From NCBI GenBank assembly GCA_015179125.1, contig WHVA01000324.1:62001-126000 (forward strand): 64,000 nucleotides of DNA. Reading direction: 5' to 3'. Under the pieces are notes generated by a model. The model saw nothing but the letters and a program-made list of their open reading frames with translations. It did not search any database and was not told the origin of the DNA. The translations under genes and the position numbers were made by a program. The number at the start of each line of letters is the position of its first letter. The stretch's first letter is position 1. The stretch comes from Gautieria morchelliformis (lineage: Eukaryota > Basidiomycota > Agaricomycetes > Gomphales > Gomphaceae). This document shows positions 23,554 to 36,154 of the stretch, one piece after another.

Positions 23554-24706
23554 CTACGCGACCTGGTGTCTGTTGGGCAGGTCGCACGGTTTAGTCACGC
23601 CTCGGAGCTCTAGGTAGTGATCTAGAGCTTCCAGGTCTTTACATGCTGACAAGGGCTCCCATGTCAGGTCACCAAGGGTCCATCGGACCTGAAGTTCCAG
23701 GTCCTTGGAATTTATCCATCTATGGGATAAAAATTCATCGACGAGCCATTCCTCTTCGTCGTTCGTTCCGAAGTTGTAGTACGACTTCGCTTCTCGACAA
23801 GGGAATAAGTCATCATTGTTGGCCTCATACCGTTGTATGAGGCTGGTGTGGAAGACGGGCGTGACACGCCTGTTCTTCAATTCGTCTGGTAGCTCGAGAG
23901 TTACCGTTGAGGCCTCATTGTGGGCCCCGATCACACGATATGGGCCAATGTATTGCGGCACCAGTTTCCTGGCCCTTCCTTTGGGCAGGGTCAGGTTCTG
24001 AGGGGATAGGTATACGCAGTCGGCGACCGCGTACATGCCACTATCTCGGTGTTTCTTATTTGCGTGAAATGCCTGCAACACTCGGTGCTCAAATATGGCG
24101 TCGTGCACCATCTTCAGGTTCCAGCGAGCCTGTTGTGCAAACCGGGACACTCCCTTGAACGGGGTGTCTGTTGTCATGGGCATGTCTATCTGCGGCATGT
24201 ACCCGTGGTTCAGCTCGAAGGGAGCGAACCCCGTTGTGGCGCTGACGTTACTGTTGATGGCCACTTCAACCATCAGGCACTTGTGTGCCCAGTCCTTCTG
24301 GTCGTCTCTGACGACTGTCCATAGGATCTGTCCAATCAAGCGGTTGGCCTGCTCGGTGGCTCCATCCATTTATGGATGGAATGCAGTCACCATGAGGAGT
24401 TTAGTCCTCATGAGCCGCTGAACTTCATGCCAGAAGATTGATGTGAACTTTGAGTCTCGATCCGAGACGATGGAGTCGGGAACTCCGTGGAGCCTGACGA
24501 CTTCCTTGAGGAATAGCCAGGCTACTTCCTTCGCTGTAACCCTCGTTGTTGTTGGGACAAGGTGGATGTGCAAGGTCAGCCTGTATGATTACCATGAGGT
24601 AATCACAGCCATCTGAATTGGGCATCGGCCCCATAAAGTCGATTCCGATTGACTCCCAAGGCCTGTCTGGGATGGGCAGGCTGTGTAGCAGGCCCTTGGG
24701 CCCTGA
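23554..24706 (-). pseudogene. gypsy integrase remnant with chromo-like tail
   Basis: Recognisable parts are the integrase core (HGVPDSIVSDRDSKFTS, then MDGATEQANRLIGQ), an integrase C-terminal barrel (YIGPYRVIGAHNEAS) and a chromo-like tail (DLTWEPLSACKDLEALDHYL). A chromo tail suggests the chromovirus branch. It lies in more than one frame and is broken. Confidence 0.85.
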
Positions 24707-26260
24707 TCAGCCACATTGTCCTCCAAATTCTCAGCATTAAAATCCTCCTGGCTCAAGTGAGGGTTCCCAAATTCAGCCACTATAGCATTGTGAACACTTT
24801 GTCTGGCTGCTTGGAAGCTGGAGAATGAAAGAGAGGGTAACGAGGGGCTGTTAAGTCGACTGTGTCTCTCCTTGAGAGTTAGGTGGAAGCAGCAGACAAT
24901 AATTATCGACAAGCTGTATGTGTATTGTTAGTACAATCATAGGTGTCTCTTCTGAACTTGCTGAGAAGATACCTGTTCTCAAGCTGGGACAAGATAGGGG
25001 AAATGCTTTGCTTTATACCACAAAACAGCTGAAGTTAGCCATTTGTTTATCACGATCAATTTATTACATACCCTCAATACCTGAAATGTAAAAGAAGACT
25101 GAGTAAGCCCTCAGAGCTCAATGGTTTTATAAGTAACAATACCTGAGCTGTTACAGCACTAGCCAAACCAATTGTAAGTGCAAATCTAAATATGAATCAA
25201 CATATGGAATGCCATAGGAATAATATTCCATACCCACATCTGACAAAGCCTTACCTGTAGATTAGTGATATGTTCACTATAAGCAATATGTTGTATGCTC
25301 GCCTTGATAAATCATTAGACTAATGAGAGATTTCTCATCCCAAATGTCCCTTTTCTGCCAAAGCCTCAGGGTTTGAATTGAGCTCAGAATGGTTACTATC
25401 ACAACTCCAGTGTCAAAAAGTATTACAGTAACATTACTGATTATGGTCACTGTCAAAGGTATTCAGAGACAAATCAGGCAAATACAGACCCCTAAATCTT
25501 ACAACTGAAGAATTTGTTAGTATAAATCTAAGCAGAAAGTCCTAGTCAGTACTGACAAAGTCGCTGTATTAGATTGTGAACTAGTGAGAGTGCAGTCTTC
25601 CAAAACAGACCCATACTATATCCAGTGAAATGAATTTATGCTATTTATACAAAGGCATGGGGACATACCACTAAATTGAAATATCACCAAGCATAAGCAG
25701 CCCAAGAACATCCAAAACTCTTTGATTCCGAAGAGAAATAGCATAGGTGCGAGCTAGCAGAAGCCCTAGGTAATCAAATGTGTTGATCCTTCTGCCTGAG
25801 AAATATCTGGGTATAACCACTCACCCTGTACACCAATCATAGAAGGAACTGCTAAAGCATAAACTAGGTGAGTTAGAGTATTACATTTCCTTCTGAATAT
25901 ATGAGTCTCTAGGTTGCTTTTTGATAAAGAATGAAAGCCATACTAGATAATCATTCCGATCAGTAAGTGTGTTACACATGAGAGCATTGTTGCAATGTAC
26001 CTCGATGGACATGTCAGAGAAATGGACATATATGGCAAGAAGAAACAAAACCATGGGCAGGTAACGAGTGAATAAATAGAGAATAGTGCTGATTTTGACG
26101 GTCTTGCACCAAATGAGCTTGATATCAGATGGCAATGTGAGAAGAGTGTCATAGATGAGCAGTGCTGGATAACAAGCTATGGAAATCATGGAACTAGATA
26201 GGGGTCATATACGCATACCAAGCGCTGCAACGGCGACAGCATTGACATCAAAACTAGTTC
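24707..26260 (-). pseudogene. DUF6533-family membrane protein gene, 3' truncated
   Basis: Four exon-like blocks in order on the minus strand match the family layout. Near 26190-26030: YPALLIYDTLLTLPSDIKLIW and RYLPMVLFLLAIYV. 25765-25669: GLLLARTYAISLRNQRVLDVL. 25450-25303: an ILFDTGVVIVTIL helix followed by LRLWQKRDIWDEKS. 24913-24707: SIIIVCCFHLTLKERH, a Ser-rich linker and AARQSVHNAIVAEFGNPH. DUF6533 proteins are multi-helix membrane proteins of unknown function, abundant in Agaricomycetes. Splice signals bound the blocks (for example 25766 and 24914 acceptors). The start is not fixed; a short upstream exon near 26220-26280 is possible. The last exon runs straight into the gypsy fragment, so the natural stop is lost. 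Confidence 0.65.
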
Positions 26261-29200
26261 AGGTAAGTTCTTCTGCATCTCACTCAATGTGGTACTTAAG
26301 TACGTACAAGTCTGATAACGCCTGGATTTCAGCTGAGGGGTCCGCCTGAGACATGCTAGAAGATGAAAAACTAGAATGCAGATGAGGGACTAAGTTTTGT
26401 GCAGCGATGTAGGGTTGGAGTAGCACCCCGAAGGTCTATATGTAAGATTCTGGCCATGGGTGCTGCCAGGTCAACAGATGTTCACAGCAGCCTATATCAG
26501 TACCGAAGCATGGCACAATCTGCGATGTGGATGGTTCTGATAGAACAACAGCATATGTAAAAGAATTAAAGCTAGTAATGCCACGTAGAAGCATTGGATA
26601 AGTACAGTTAGCTGCTCGGGTGAGCAATTGAGGCCTGCCAGGAATTGGTTATTACATCCGAGTTTCCTGGGCGGAATGGTATCCAAAATCCATTTAAAAC
26701 TCGTCGTGTGAGCACAATTAGCACTAATTGACCACTCATAGTGAAGTGCCAGCATAATGAACAGCACATGAAAACATAGCAATAAAGCTCATTGATGTGT
26801 ATCGAGATGACGCATCTCTAGTGGTTTACTAATGAAGCTGAGAACACGAGGAAGCAAGATGATACGGGAGATCTACCCTTGTCAGCTCAATTACCAGAGT
26901 ATGCATGCATGTCGGTATAATTATATAGTGATGCTGGATGATCCCAGAAGAGTTATCAGTTCATGTCAACGTTGCTCGATGTGGTGACATGAGACAACAC
27001 TCGTTTGGGAGGCATGTCCTGCAGGACGTGGAAAGAAGTGGTATGAAGGGACTATCGAATTTAAACTTGGAGCACAACAACATGGTATCCGCAAGGCTGA
27101 GCATTCAGTGTAAAATGATGACAATGCCACCTAGCATAAACGGTCGTCTGGCATGTTTTTTTGCAGCCATTCGATAATTCAGATTGGAAATATTTGTAGC
27201 TGTCATGAATCATGTGATCTCTCTTGGTAACTGGTTGGCTCTAGAGTTACATATAAACAACATTATCCACATACACAGCGCATCCCCATCGCATTTCGTA
27301 AACACCGGATACTGATAATCCTGAGTGAAGTGAGGCTTCGTCGTACGCGACGACCTCAGGAACCCACCAAACAAAGACAAACATGCACACCAAGTTGGCA
27401 GTGACAACGAGCAGCATGACACAGACTCAGACACAGACACGGACAAACCCTGATGTCGCCATTGCATGGTACGGACATGTTATCCCTCTACTCCCTCGTA
27501 TTTCATGGCATTACGACGCGTGTTACCCATCCACTCCAAACCCCAGTTCACCTCCCCTCACATGACACTAACAGCCTTCCCTCCCAGGCTTATCACCCAC
27601 CGTCCTCTCCAGCCCACGGACATGAACCTTTCGTGATGTTTCCGGCATGTCTGCCAGTGGAGGGGACGGTGTAGTGTGTGTGTATGTGCCGGGTGTAGAG
27701 AAGGCTGCAAGAGGAACGAGCGGAGTGTATGGTATTTCCCTTTGCATATAAACAGCCCGTCCATCTTGCATGACACGTTTACTGCCTTCTCCACCACGTC
27801 TTGCCATGATCCATTCACCAGCATGAGACCCAGACATGAACAGCAACTCTGGAGACGCGGATGGTGCGTCCCATTGCCCAGTCCCTCATGTCGCTTACCG
27901 AGCGCCACACGCTGCTCCCTAGACTCCACCCTCCCACCCCTCACGTCCTGCAGCGCCCTTGCACCCCACAGCGGGCCCGACCTGCACGACCCACATGCCC
28001 ACCGCGACACTGGGGGCTTCCCTGTGGAGGATGCGCGCTGCCCGTGTGAGGCGTGTGCCCCAGGTGAGCTCGAGAAGAATCGATACCTGGAGCATGAGTG
28101 CAGCAGCGGCGCGTGGCGCGGGATGTCCGCGTGATTGGGCGTACATTTTTCGGCGGCGGGGGTCGGGGCGGAGAAGGGGGCTCATGCGCACTCAAAGGCG
28201 GGCGCACGTGCGATGACACCGAACCCCCCAGACGGTGGTAGGACTTCAAGGCGGCGCAGCACAGGAGTTCATGCTCACGTCCGAGCGCGAGTGTCATGTC
28301 GGTGGGGAGCGCGTCCACGCGATTGGCGCGGCGGGGTCTGTGGATGAGCCTCCGCAAAGCCTGGGCCTGGGGCTGTAGAGCACGAGCAACGTCAATGTGT
28401 CTTGGCGACGCTGTGTCTCTTGCCTGGGAGCCACGCACCCGCAGCGCCTCACACCCCGCAACCCCCCTTACCTGGACCCACCATCGTCGTCGCCACCGCA
28501 CCCTTACCCGCACCCTTACCCATACCGGCCCCCTCCCAGAGCCCCCCAAACCCCGCCGCCACGACACCTGCAAATGTGCCAGCCGTGTCTTCGTGCATCC
28601 GCCGACCATGCCAATCAGGAACGGGAACGGGAAAGGACCGCACCCACCACATATTCCATGCACATGCTTGTAATTCGGCCATATTTACACAGCGCCACCG
28701 GCGCTACTGGTAGGTCACGTCAACTACGTAGCTGCGCTGGGTTCGACGTAGCTCCACAAATGGTTCCATGGCACGCAGCGCGCACTAGGTAGACCTACGG
28801 CTTCTACTAGGCCTCTAGTTCCCCTCCACCTTCCCCAACCTTGACAAGCCCGAGCCACCTCCTCGCTCATCCACTTCCCCTCGGCGTCCACCCTCCTAGA
28901 AACATCTGCGTGAGTCCATTCGTGCCCTCCAAGTCTCTTCACCCCACGGGCCGCTCACAAACATTTTTTTCGGTCTCTGATATGCTGGCCTCCTCTTCCT
29001 GAAGCCGCGTTATAACTCGGAGGCGTCAGTCTGGACTGAGGCTGCAAACGGGAGCAACATCTTCAAATTGCACTGATGCGCTCAGTGATACTATTGGAGT
29101 AATGGGAACTAGGTACATGTATTTCTGCCTTTATTATACGTCGTTGACTAATACGAAATCACCATCGCAAAGTTGAAACATGTATATACTCTGGTGTGAA

Positions 29201-29904
29201 TTTAAGAAAAATTGGCTGCACTGTTCAAGCACTGTTGGTGCCGTCCAACGTCGGCCTCGCTGGTGTGGCTTGCCAAAGATCGGAGTCAGAGCACAACTGC
29301 ACCGAATGGATGTGATCAGAATAACAGCAGCTTGACACCGTCCTTGGTGCATGGCATACGACACTCGTGACATACGCAATGGGACAGCCGGTGGTTTGAA
29401 AGGTGTGAACCATTCAATATATGCAAAGGTATTAGCACACTCGAACCAGGAAGGTAGGTGGAACAGAGCACGGACATGCGCAGCGTGATACCCTAAAAGG
29501 ACATGAGTGTTATGTTATTAGTGGTGAAGATGATTCTAGACCAGGATCCAAGCCGCGCTTCGGGTCCCTGACCAAGATATGAGCACCGGCGCATTATCAT
29601 GCGCCGGTGGCACTTGATCATCACCATGACCCTTCTCCATGTCTAATCTAATGTAGCTGCGGTACATAGTTAAATAGCTAGTGATTCATGTAGATAACTT
29701 CAGGCAGTATAATCTCCATCTTGTTGACTCAGTGAAGTCACCCGTGTTATCTTTGACTGGACGTTGGTGTCGGTCGGTGTGTCCGTTGTTGTCACTGCGC
29801 GCGGTGTTAGCGCATACAACCGAAGTTGTATTCCCATCTCTACTCTATCCATGTCTCTCTACGACCTTACGACTCCCCCACACGTACGCAATCCTGTCAC
29901 GCAA
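26261..29904. other. region without supported genes; GC-rich block 27650-28800
   Basis: 26261-27600 is AT-rich and holds no recognisable protein. About 27650-28800 is GC-rich with long overlapping open frames on both strands, a pattern expected from base composition rather than coding. A small ACAGAC-type microsatellite lies near 27417-27446. 28900-29900 again shows nothing I recognise, up to the decayed 3' edge of the Plavaka element. Confidence 0.45.
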
Positions 29905-30745
29905 GCTTTTCAACATGTTATACCCCAATCCCATACCCTGGGCCCGAGACGCACCTTTGATTCCAACATCCTCTGCCAGGCCGTCCTCATGGACGAGAAC
30001 ACAATCAAAATGGTCTGGCTCAGGGATTTTGTGTCCAGGATTCGGTGACCTGGTGTTGCTCGGATCATGTCACGTTGGGTCTCATCAGTAAGTCGTTGGG
30101 GCGATGGGATCTCAATGGTGATTTGTTTATAGACGTCTACGAAGTCATACACCAATGCGGTGACACAGCACTTTGGGACATATTCATTTAGGTATGCCTG
30201 GAGCGCTGGCACAAAATCCACGGCTCCATGGATCTTGATGAGAGTTTGCACAGGGGTTTCGGCCATGGTGCACGCTTGGCAATACTCCAGGTGGGTGCTC
30301 CTGTGGCCATCATGGTGGTTTGGACTCGATCCACTCGGTCCTGGTCATGTAACAGTGGGTCCGCTTCATTGGAATTAGACTCACTATCTGGGATTGCATG
30401 TGTCCAAACAAGAAACCCCATGAATTTGTGGATGGCATCACGATGCATCAGGTATGAGACCATTTGTTCGGTGTAATTTTTCTTGTTACTAGCACGATAG
30501 GCCTCTTTGGCAAAGTCGATGTGCAGGCGCTCTGAAAGTTCAGTGTTAAACCCATCAGATGTCCCTTTTGCTCGGATGAGTACAATATAATGCTCCATCA
30601 TATGAATCTTTGGGACTCGGAAGTGCTTGCGGATACCTAGCCTCACGAAAGTCTCTTTGTGCTCGTGGAAGGTATCCAGGGCATCTTGGAGCCTTCGCAG
30701 AGTCTCAGTAGACTGTGAGGGATAGGATGCATAATATATGAAGTC
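29905..30745 (-). pseudogene. Plavaka transposase, C-terminal segment
   Basis: Continues after the LINE with DFIYYASYPSQSTETLRRLQ, then VPKIHMMEHY and GFNTELSERLHIDFAKEAYR, the hallmark C-terminal block of Plavaka. A frame change near 30260 is followed by IHGAVDFVPALQAYLNEY and TIEIPSPQRL. Recognisable similarity ends near 29910. Confidence 0.88.
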
Positions 30746-30756
30746 ATGGACCAAGG

Positions 30757-33708
30757 ATGGCAGGAGAGAGGGCAAGGGGAAGGACGGCAGAGCAGGCTAG
30801 ACGACTACGGGATTGGAACGCACCGCGAACAGACGCAAACAGGACAGCAGCAGGACAACAACAACGCACCGATCCCACAATGAATAGAGCCGAACAACAG
30901 ATCCAAAATTTGAGAATCAGACAACAAAACGTGAACAAGTCACTCACCGCCACAGCGGAAATGCTAGCTAAGTGCACGGCTGATCACTACGATATCCTTG
31001 CGATTCAAGAACCATATATTGACTTTTTGGGAAACTCCAGGGCCACGCATAGCTGGTACACAGTATATCCGAGGACGCACTTCCAGAATGGAGGGGCAAG
31101 GACGAGGTCGATGATACTGATAAACAAAAAGATCGCGACGAGCGCATGGGGGGCGATGGAGGTAGGATCGCCGGACGTCACGGCAATAAGCATCAAGACA
31201 AGCGCGGGTAAAATAGCAATCTATAACATATACGCAGACGTTGCACAGTCAGACAGCATAAGGGCCATGCGAAAACACATACAGGACAAAGCAGCAGAAG
31301 AAGCCACACAGGGAAGGGAGATGGAAGAAATGCTATGGCTAGGGGATTTCAATAGGCACCACCCACTATGGGACGAGCTACGCAATTCGCACCTATTCAC
31401 CAGAGCCAATCTCGACGAGGCGCAAATACTGCTGGACGCCATAGCGGAGCAGGGGATGCAGATGACACTGCCCAAAGGAGTGCCGACCCTGAAAGCGATG
31501 GCAATGGGAAACCATACTCGAACAGATAACGTATTCGCCTCACCTTCGCTAGCAGAGAGACTGATCATTTGCATGACAGTGCCGGAGGAGCGCCCACCAA
31601 AAACCGACCACTATCCCATAGACACGAAGATAGACCTCACAGTCGAGACCGCCACGCACAGACCAAAACGTAACTACAGGCAGGTGGATTGGAAAGCATA
31701 CAACAAGGCGTTAGAAACGAGGTTGGAACAAGTCATAGAAGACCCAACCCCGAAGGACCAACGACAGTTCCATACCCACCTAGAGGCGCTCATCACAGCC
31801 ATCAGCCATCCTGGACACCACGGAAGAGCTAGTGCCGATGAGCAAACCCTCGCTGTACGTAAAGCGCTGGTGGTCGCTCCAACTGACTCAGAAGAGGAAC
31901 GAGACGATGCGCTTGGGAAGAAGGGCTTACGCAAAGAGAAACGACCCGACGCACCCCACACACGAAGAGTACAGATGCGCCAGGAACAGCTATCCTGGAG
32001 CAATAGAAGACTCAAAAAAAGAGCACTGGGCCGAGTTCCTCGCAAGCATCAATCCCAAGACGGTGTGGACAGCGCACAGGTACGCCTCGGCGGAGCATCG
32101 GACGGGGGGATGGCGAGAGCGCCAACGTTGGTAATACAAAAGGACAACAGCACAAAACAGGTGGCAGAATCAAACGAACAAAAAGCGAACATGCTCTTCG
32201 ACGTGTTCTTCCCGAAGACAATAGAAGGAACGGAACAAATCCCAGAGGACTTCGACTACCTGCCACCGGCGTTCGAATACCAGCCAGTAACCGACGGGCA
32301 GATACGAAGAGCAGTAGACAGGCTCAATCGTTTCAAGGCGCCTGGAGATAACGGTATCCCTAATGAACTCATAAAACAGTGCATTAATGTCATCCTACCC
32401 TACATAGGCCCTCTTTTTCGAGCAACGTTCGACCTCGAGGTGTACCCACCCGAATGGAGAGATTCTATCACCAAGGTCCTGCGCAAACCGGGGAAACCCG
32501 ATTACACGGTCCCAGGCGCCTACAGGCCGATAGCCTTGCTCGACACCATAGGAAAAGTACTATCAGTGTGCGTCGCAGAGGACATAGTGAAAATGGCAGA
32601 GAAGCACCGGCTGCTACCTGACAACCACTTCGGGTGCAGACCGGGCAGGACGACTACGGATGCCATTCACCACGTGGTAGGACAAGCGAAGGACGCCTGG
32701 AGGAGAGGAAGGGTACTAGGGGTACTATACCTAGATATAAAGGGGGCTTTTCCTAGTATCGTGCTGAAGAGACTGACTCACAACATGCGCAGGAGAGGAA
32801 TACCACGTGAGTACACGGACTGGATACACAGGAAAGTCCAAAATAGGCTAACAGTCGTCAGCTTAGATGACCACACCTCAGCGACCAGGCCCATAGGGCG
32901 GGGAATGGACCAGGGCTGCCCCCTGTCAGCAGTCACGTACCAATTCTACAATGCGGACCTCATCAACATCGCGCAGAGTAGCAGGGGAGAAGGCTGTGTG
33001 GGGTTCGTGGACGACACGACCCTAACAGCGGAGGGGAAGGACTTACCTGAGGCATTCAGAAAGCTGACGGAAATGATGGAAAGGCCCGGAGGAGCGTACG
33101 ACTGGGCGGAACAACATCAATGTCAATTCGCGGTAGAGAAGTTTGGGCTGATGGGTCTCACCAGGAGAAGAGAGAAAGACCCGGCGAGACCGAGGAAAAC
33201 CAAGCTGACAACGAGGCCGACAATAAAAATAGGAACTCATGTGGTGCGGCCCACGGTGGCTCACAAATTCCTAGGGGTGATAATGGATCAGGAGTTGAGG
33301 TTCAAGGAACACGTCAACTACGCTCTGAAGAAAGGGGAAGCATACGTGGGGCAGTACAGAAGATTGACAAAACCGTCGAAGGGGATAATAGCTAAGCACA
33401 TGCGGACTTACTACCTAACTGTCGCAATCCCGAGGATGTTATACGCCGCTGATGTCTTCCTCATGCCAGAATCGAACAGGACCAAAGGAACGAAGGGCTA
33501 CATAAACAAGTTAGCCAGAATCCAGAGACAGGTCGCGATAGACATCACAGGAGCGCTGAGAACCACAGCCACAGACACGCTCGACGCCCACGCCGACCTC
33601 CTACCGTTCCCGCTGCTAGTGACCAAGATAGTGCACAGGGTGGCAGTACGGCTAGCGTGCCTGCCCCAGGGTCACCCGCTAGCAGAGAGAACGAGGGAGA
33701 GCGGCTAG
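30757..33708 (+). pseudogene. LINE endonuclease and reverse transcriptase
   Basis: The 983-codon frame opens with an Arg/Gln-rich stretch, then APE-type endonuclease motifs IQEPYIDF (near 31010), WLGDFNRHHPLWDE (near 31350) and TDHYPIDT (near 31605). Reverse transcriptase motifs are FKAPGDNGIPNE, YLDIKGAFPS, RGMDQGCPLSAV, FVDDTTL (catalytic, near 33010) and FLGVIMDQE. Between about 31855 and 32105 the frame is out of register: the expected linker (KRWW, RRAYAKRNDP, DSKKEHWAEFL) is readable in the frame of 31832-32134. Two compensating indels therefore keep the frame open while replacing about 80 residues of the linker. RNase H follows in another frame downstream. Confidence 0.88.
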
Positions 33709-33745
33709 GAGGTACGTCAAACGCCACAGATCGCCGTTACACGAG

Positions 33746-34873
33746 ATGATGCACGCCTTCGAGCTGAATCCAGACACAATGGAGAAGATCCATATGGTGG
33801 TGCTCGGGCCCAAGTGGGCCCCGGCATTCAATGCAAGGATCCCACCGTCCAAGGAGAAGGCGAAGGAGGAGATAGATGCTGACAAAGCAGAAGTGGTAGT
33901 ATACACGGACGGATCCTGCATAGAGGACGGAGTAGGGGCTGCAGCGGTGATGTACAAGAATGGGAGGGAATGCAAGACGACAAGGCTGTACATGGGCCCA
34001 GAACATGAGCACACCGTCTTCGAAGCGGAACTAGCGGGCGCAGCCATAGGGGCGAAGATGCTCAACATGGAACGCGGAGGCAGGTACACCATTGCCCTGG
34101 ACAACCAAGCGGCTATACAGACAACGAGGAAAGAGCGCGCAATTCCCGGTCAATATCTCATCAACGCAGTCCATAGACAAATTCAGGGCGTAGTGCAACA
34201 GCCGGGAGCCAAAATCACTATGAGATGGGTACCGGGGCACGAAGGGGTAGCAGGGAACCAGAGGGCGGATGAGGAGGCGAAGAAGGCGGCGAGCGGAGAG
34301 ACCAGCGAGGAGAGGGACATACCAATCGAGTGCCGGGGAACGATGCCAACGAGCAGAACAGCAGAGGTCCAGAGGCACGGCACGAGTCTGAAGCAGAGAG
34401 CGAGGGAAATCTTTGCTAAGTCACCTAGAGCTATGCGAGCGCACGAGATTGACCCCACCATGCCGTCAGCAGCCTTTGCGAAAATCACGAAGAACATGCC
34501 GCGCAAGCAGGCCAGCCTACTCATACAGCTAAGGACGGGACATATACTGTTAAACAAGTACTTGCACAAGATAGGAAAAGCGGAATCGCCTTTGTGCCAG
34601 GCGTGCGGGAGCGCGCAGGAGACAGTACAGCACTACCTGTTTCAGTGCCGGGCATACAAGGAGCAGAGGCAAAAGCTGGAGAGAAAGCTGAAACGGGGAG
34701 CGAGGTCCCTAAAAACACTGCTAGGCGGGCACAAGGCGCTAGAGCATCTATTTGGATATATACAGGACACGAAAAGGTTCAAAGATCAATATGGAAACGT
34801 AGCCCTACCACCGGCGAAAGAGGACACACGAGGAAGAGCAGACGGACGACAGCGCAGGGAGAGAAGGCGCTAA
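33746..34873 (+). CDS. LINE RNase H and C-terminal zinc motif
   Basis: This 375-codon frame contains the RNase H residues in YTDGSCIEDGVG, VFEAELAGA, ALDNQAA and MRWVPGHEGVAGNQRADEEA, and then CQACGSAQETVQHYLFQC, the CCHC motif that closes Tad1-type ORF2. It overlaps no stop-free continuation of the upstream frame, so a frame change near 33710 separates them. It digests the RNA strand of the RNA-DNA hybrid during second-strand synthesis. Confidence 0.88.
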   Translation: MMHAFELNPDTMEKIHMVVLGPKWAPAFNARIPPSKEKAKEEIDADKAEVVVYTDGSCIEDGVGAAAVMYKNGRECKTTRLYMGPEHEHTVFEAELAGAAIGAKMLNMERGGRYTIALDNQAAIQTTRKERAIPGQYLINAVHRQIQGVVQQPGAKITMRWVPGHEGVAGNQRADEEAKKAASGETSEERDIPIECRGTMPTSRTAEVQRHGTSLKQRAREIFAKSPRAMRAHEIDPTMPSAAFAKITKNMPRKQASLLIQLRTGHILLNKYLHKIGKAESPLCQACGSAQETVQHYLFQCRAYKEQRQKLERKLKRGARSLKTLLGGHKALEHLFGYIQDTKRFKDQYGNVALPPAKEDTRGRADGRQRRERRR

Positions 34874-35047
34874 ACACACACCTCGCCCACGAAGGCATGG
34901 ACACGCTCGAGGCAATGCCTCTTGAGCATACGCAGAGCATAGAGGTCTAAAGGAGAGGCGGGCCAAACGCAAGGAAGAAACTGTAAATACCCTCTTACAT
35001 AGGGCGCTGCCCCAAAAGACGTAAAATTGGAAAATATATATATATAT

Positions 35048-36152
35048 ATATATGAAGTCCACAACAGCGCGAGTGACTGCGGTCACTTCTGGGTGGACCG
35101 CACCATATGTCAGGCTTGCGAAGATGCGCTGCATCTCCTTGAATTCACACCCTGTCCACTGCATAATAGTAGAGATTCCTTTCTTGAAATGTTGCAGGTC
35201 GGATGGTCTGGCATGCATTGAAACCTTTGATCTATTTCCGCGGCACCAGCATGCATGAGACACCATTTCACAAGGTGATCTTTGAATACCCCCTTGTGAA
35301 GTTGGTGCAGGAGGTCAGCCGTATGAGGCAGTTCAGCCCAGAATGGTTTGGAGATTGGACAGAGGCCTAGCCATGTACATTCTTCTGAGGAGACTTCTGC
35401 TACCCAGTCGAGGGCACTCAGGGTACGAACCGAGTCCCGGAATGGTGCATGGCTGGGTTCCCCACGGTCATCGGAGTCAATTTCACAGATGGGGCAATCA
35501 GATTTTTGGACACCGGCAATGAGGCATTGCTTGGGAAAGTCAGCAATATACGCAGCCAGGATTGGGTAAACCATGCGAATGTGCCGGTCAACACAGGTCA
35601 TTCGCACACCATTTTTGCCAGCCGCAATCAATGGTTCCAGGAGGATGGACATGAGAAAGTGAAAGAGTCGAAACCCAGCTCCTTTGCGGGCTTTTTCGTG
35701 GAGACACTCGAGTTTCATGACAGGCAGGTATCCAAGCAGTATCATGCCCCGTTTTGATGTCTGACAACAAACAGCCTTACAGATGTTTCCAATTGATATA
35801 TAAACAGGCCACGCTTGTTTGTCTCCACTGAACTGAGACAGTTGGGTCTTGTCTGAAGCCAGTATCACAGGTGCAATGGTTGCACCGCTCGGAAGTTTTT
35901 CCTGGATGGGACCATATTGTCAGTTACAGTCCACCTAAAATACTAGTGCTCTCACCTGCGTGTCCCACCACCACTGCGCGGTCCACATTTCATTGATGAT
36001 CTGTTCTTCCTCAGATTCATCCCTGAACACATGTTCGGGCTTGTATTTCATAGCATCCCGAAAGTCTGGATTCCCGATTAACTCGCGTACGCATTCAACA
36101 GGATCGCGACACCATATGTCAAGATCCTCCTGGATGGGCTCACCATTCTCAT
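35048..36152 (-). pseudogene. Plavaka transposase, central segment
   Basis: Starts NENGEPIQEDLDIWCRDPVE directly after the Tc1 element, then INEMWTAQWWWDTQ, an intron at about 35897-35949, and APVILASDKTQLSQFSGDKQ, followed by AAYIADFPKQCLIAG, CPICE and LPHTADLLHQLHKGVFKDH. A frame change lies near 35213, after which HFKKGISTIMQWTG continues. The segment ends at the LINE insertion with AVVDFIY. These motifs are strongly Plavaka-specific. Confidence 0.88.
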
Positions 36153-36154
36153 TA

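Larger units (their letters stand above)
20230..24706 (-). mobile_element. Ty3/gypsy LTR retrotransposon, 5' truncated, broken
   Basis: Read on the minus strand: integrase (24706 to 23554), further open frames (23425 to 21379), a purine tract complementary to 21358-21370, then a probable 3' LTR from 21357 down to about 20230. Gag, protease, reverse transcriptase and RNase H are absent. The right end joins the DUF6533 gene at about 24706. A relative of the LTR lies inverted at 6270-7130. It is broken in several places (roughly three to five) and looks moderately old. Confidence 0.8.
30746..35047 (+). mobile_element. Tad1-like LINE, 5' truncated, inserted in Plavaka
   Basis: The 12-bp duplication ATATATGAAGTC flanks it (30734-30745 and 35048-35059). 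It starts within or just before the endonuclease, so ORF1 is missing, as is common after incomplete target-primed reverse transcription. It ends in a TA-rich tail (about 35034-35047) merging with the duplication. Domain order is endonuclease, reverse transcriptase, RNase H and terminal CCHC. Two long frames remain (30757-33708, 33746-34873). It differs clearly in sequence from the LINE at 7300-13440. Confidence 0.93.

Noticed and set aside
26492-26782. Hydrophobic minus-strand frame as a first exon of the DUF6533 gene
   Set aside because: It is hydrophobic but does not match the family N-terminus, and no good splice path to the 26190 exon was found.
34805-35266. Minus-strand 153-codon frame with IYIYIYI stretch
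   Set aside because: It spans the junction of LINE tail and Plavaka; the front is Plavaka transposase and the rest is antisense LINE, so it is chimeric by chance.
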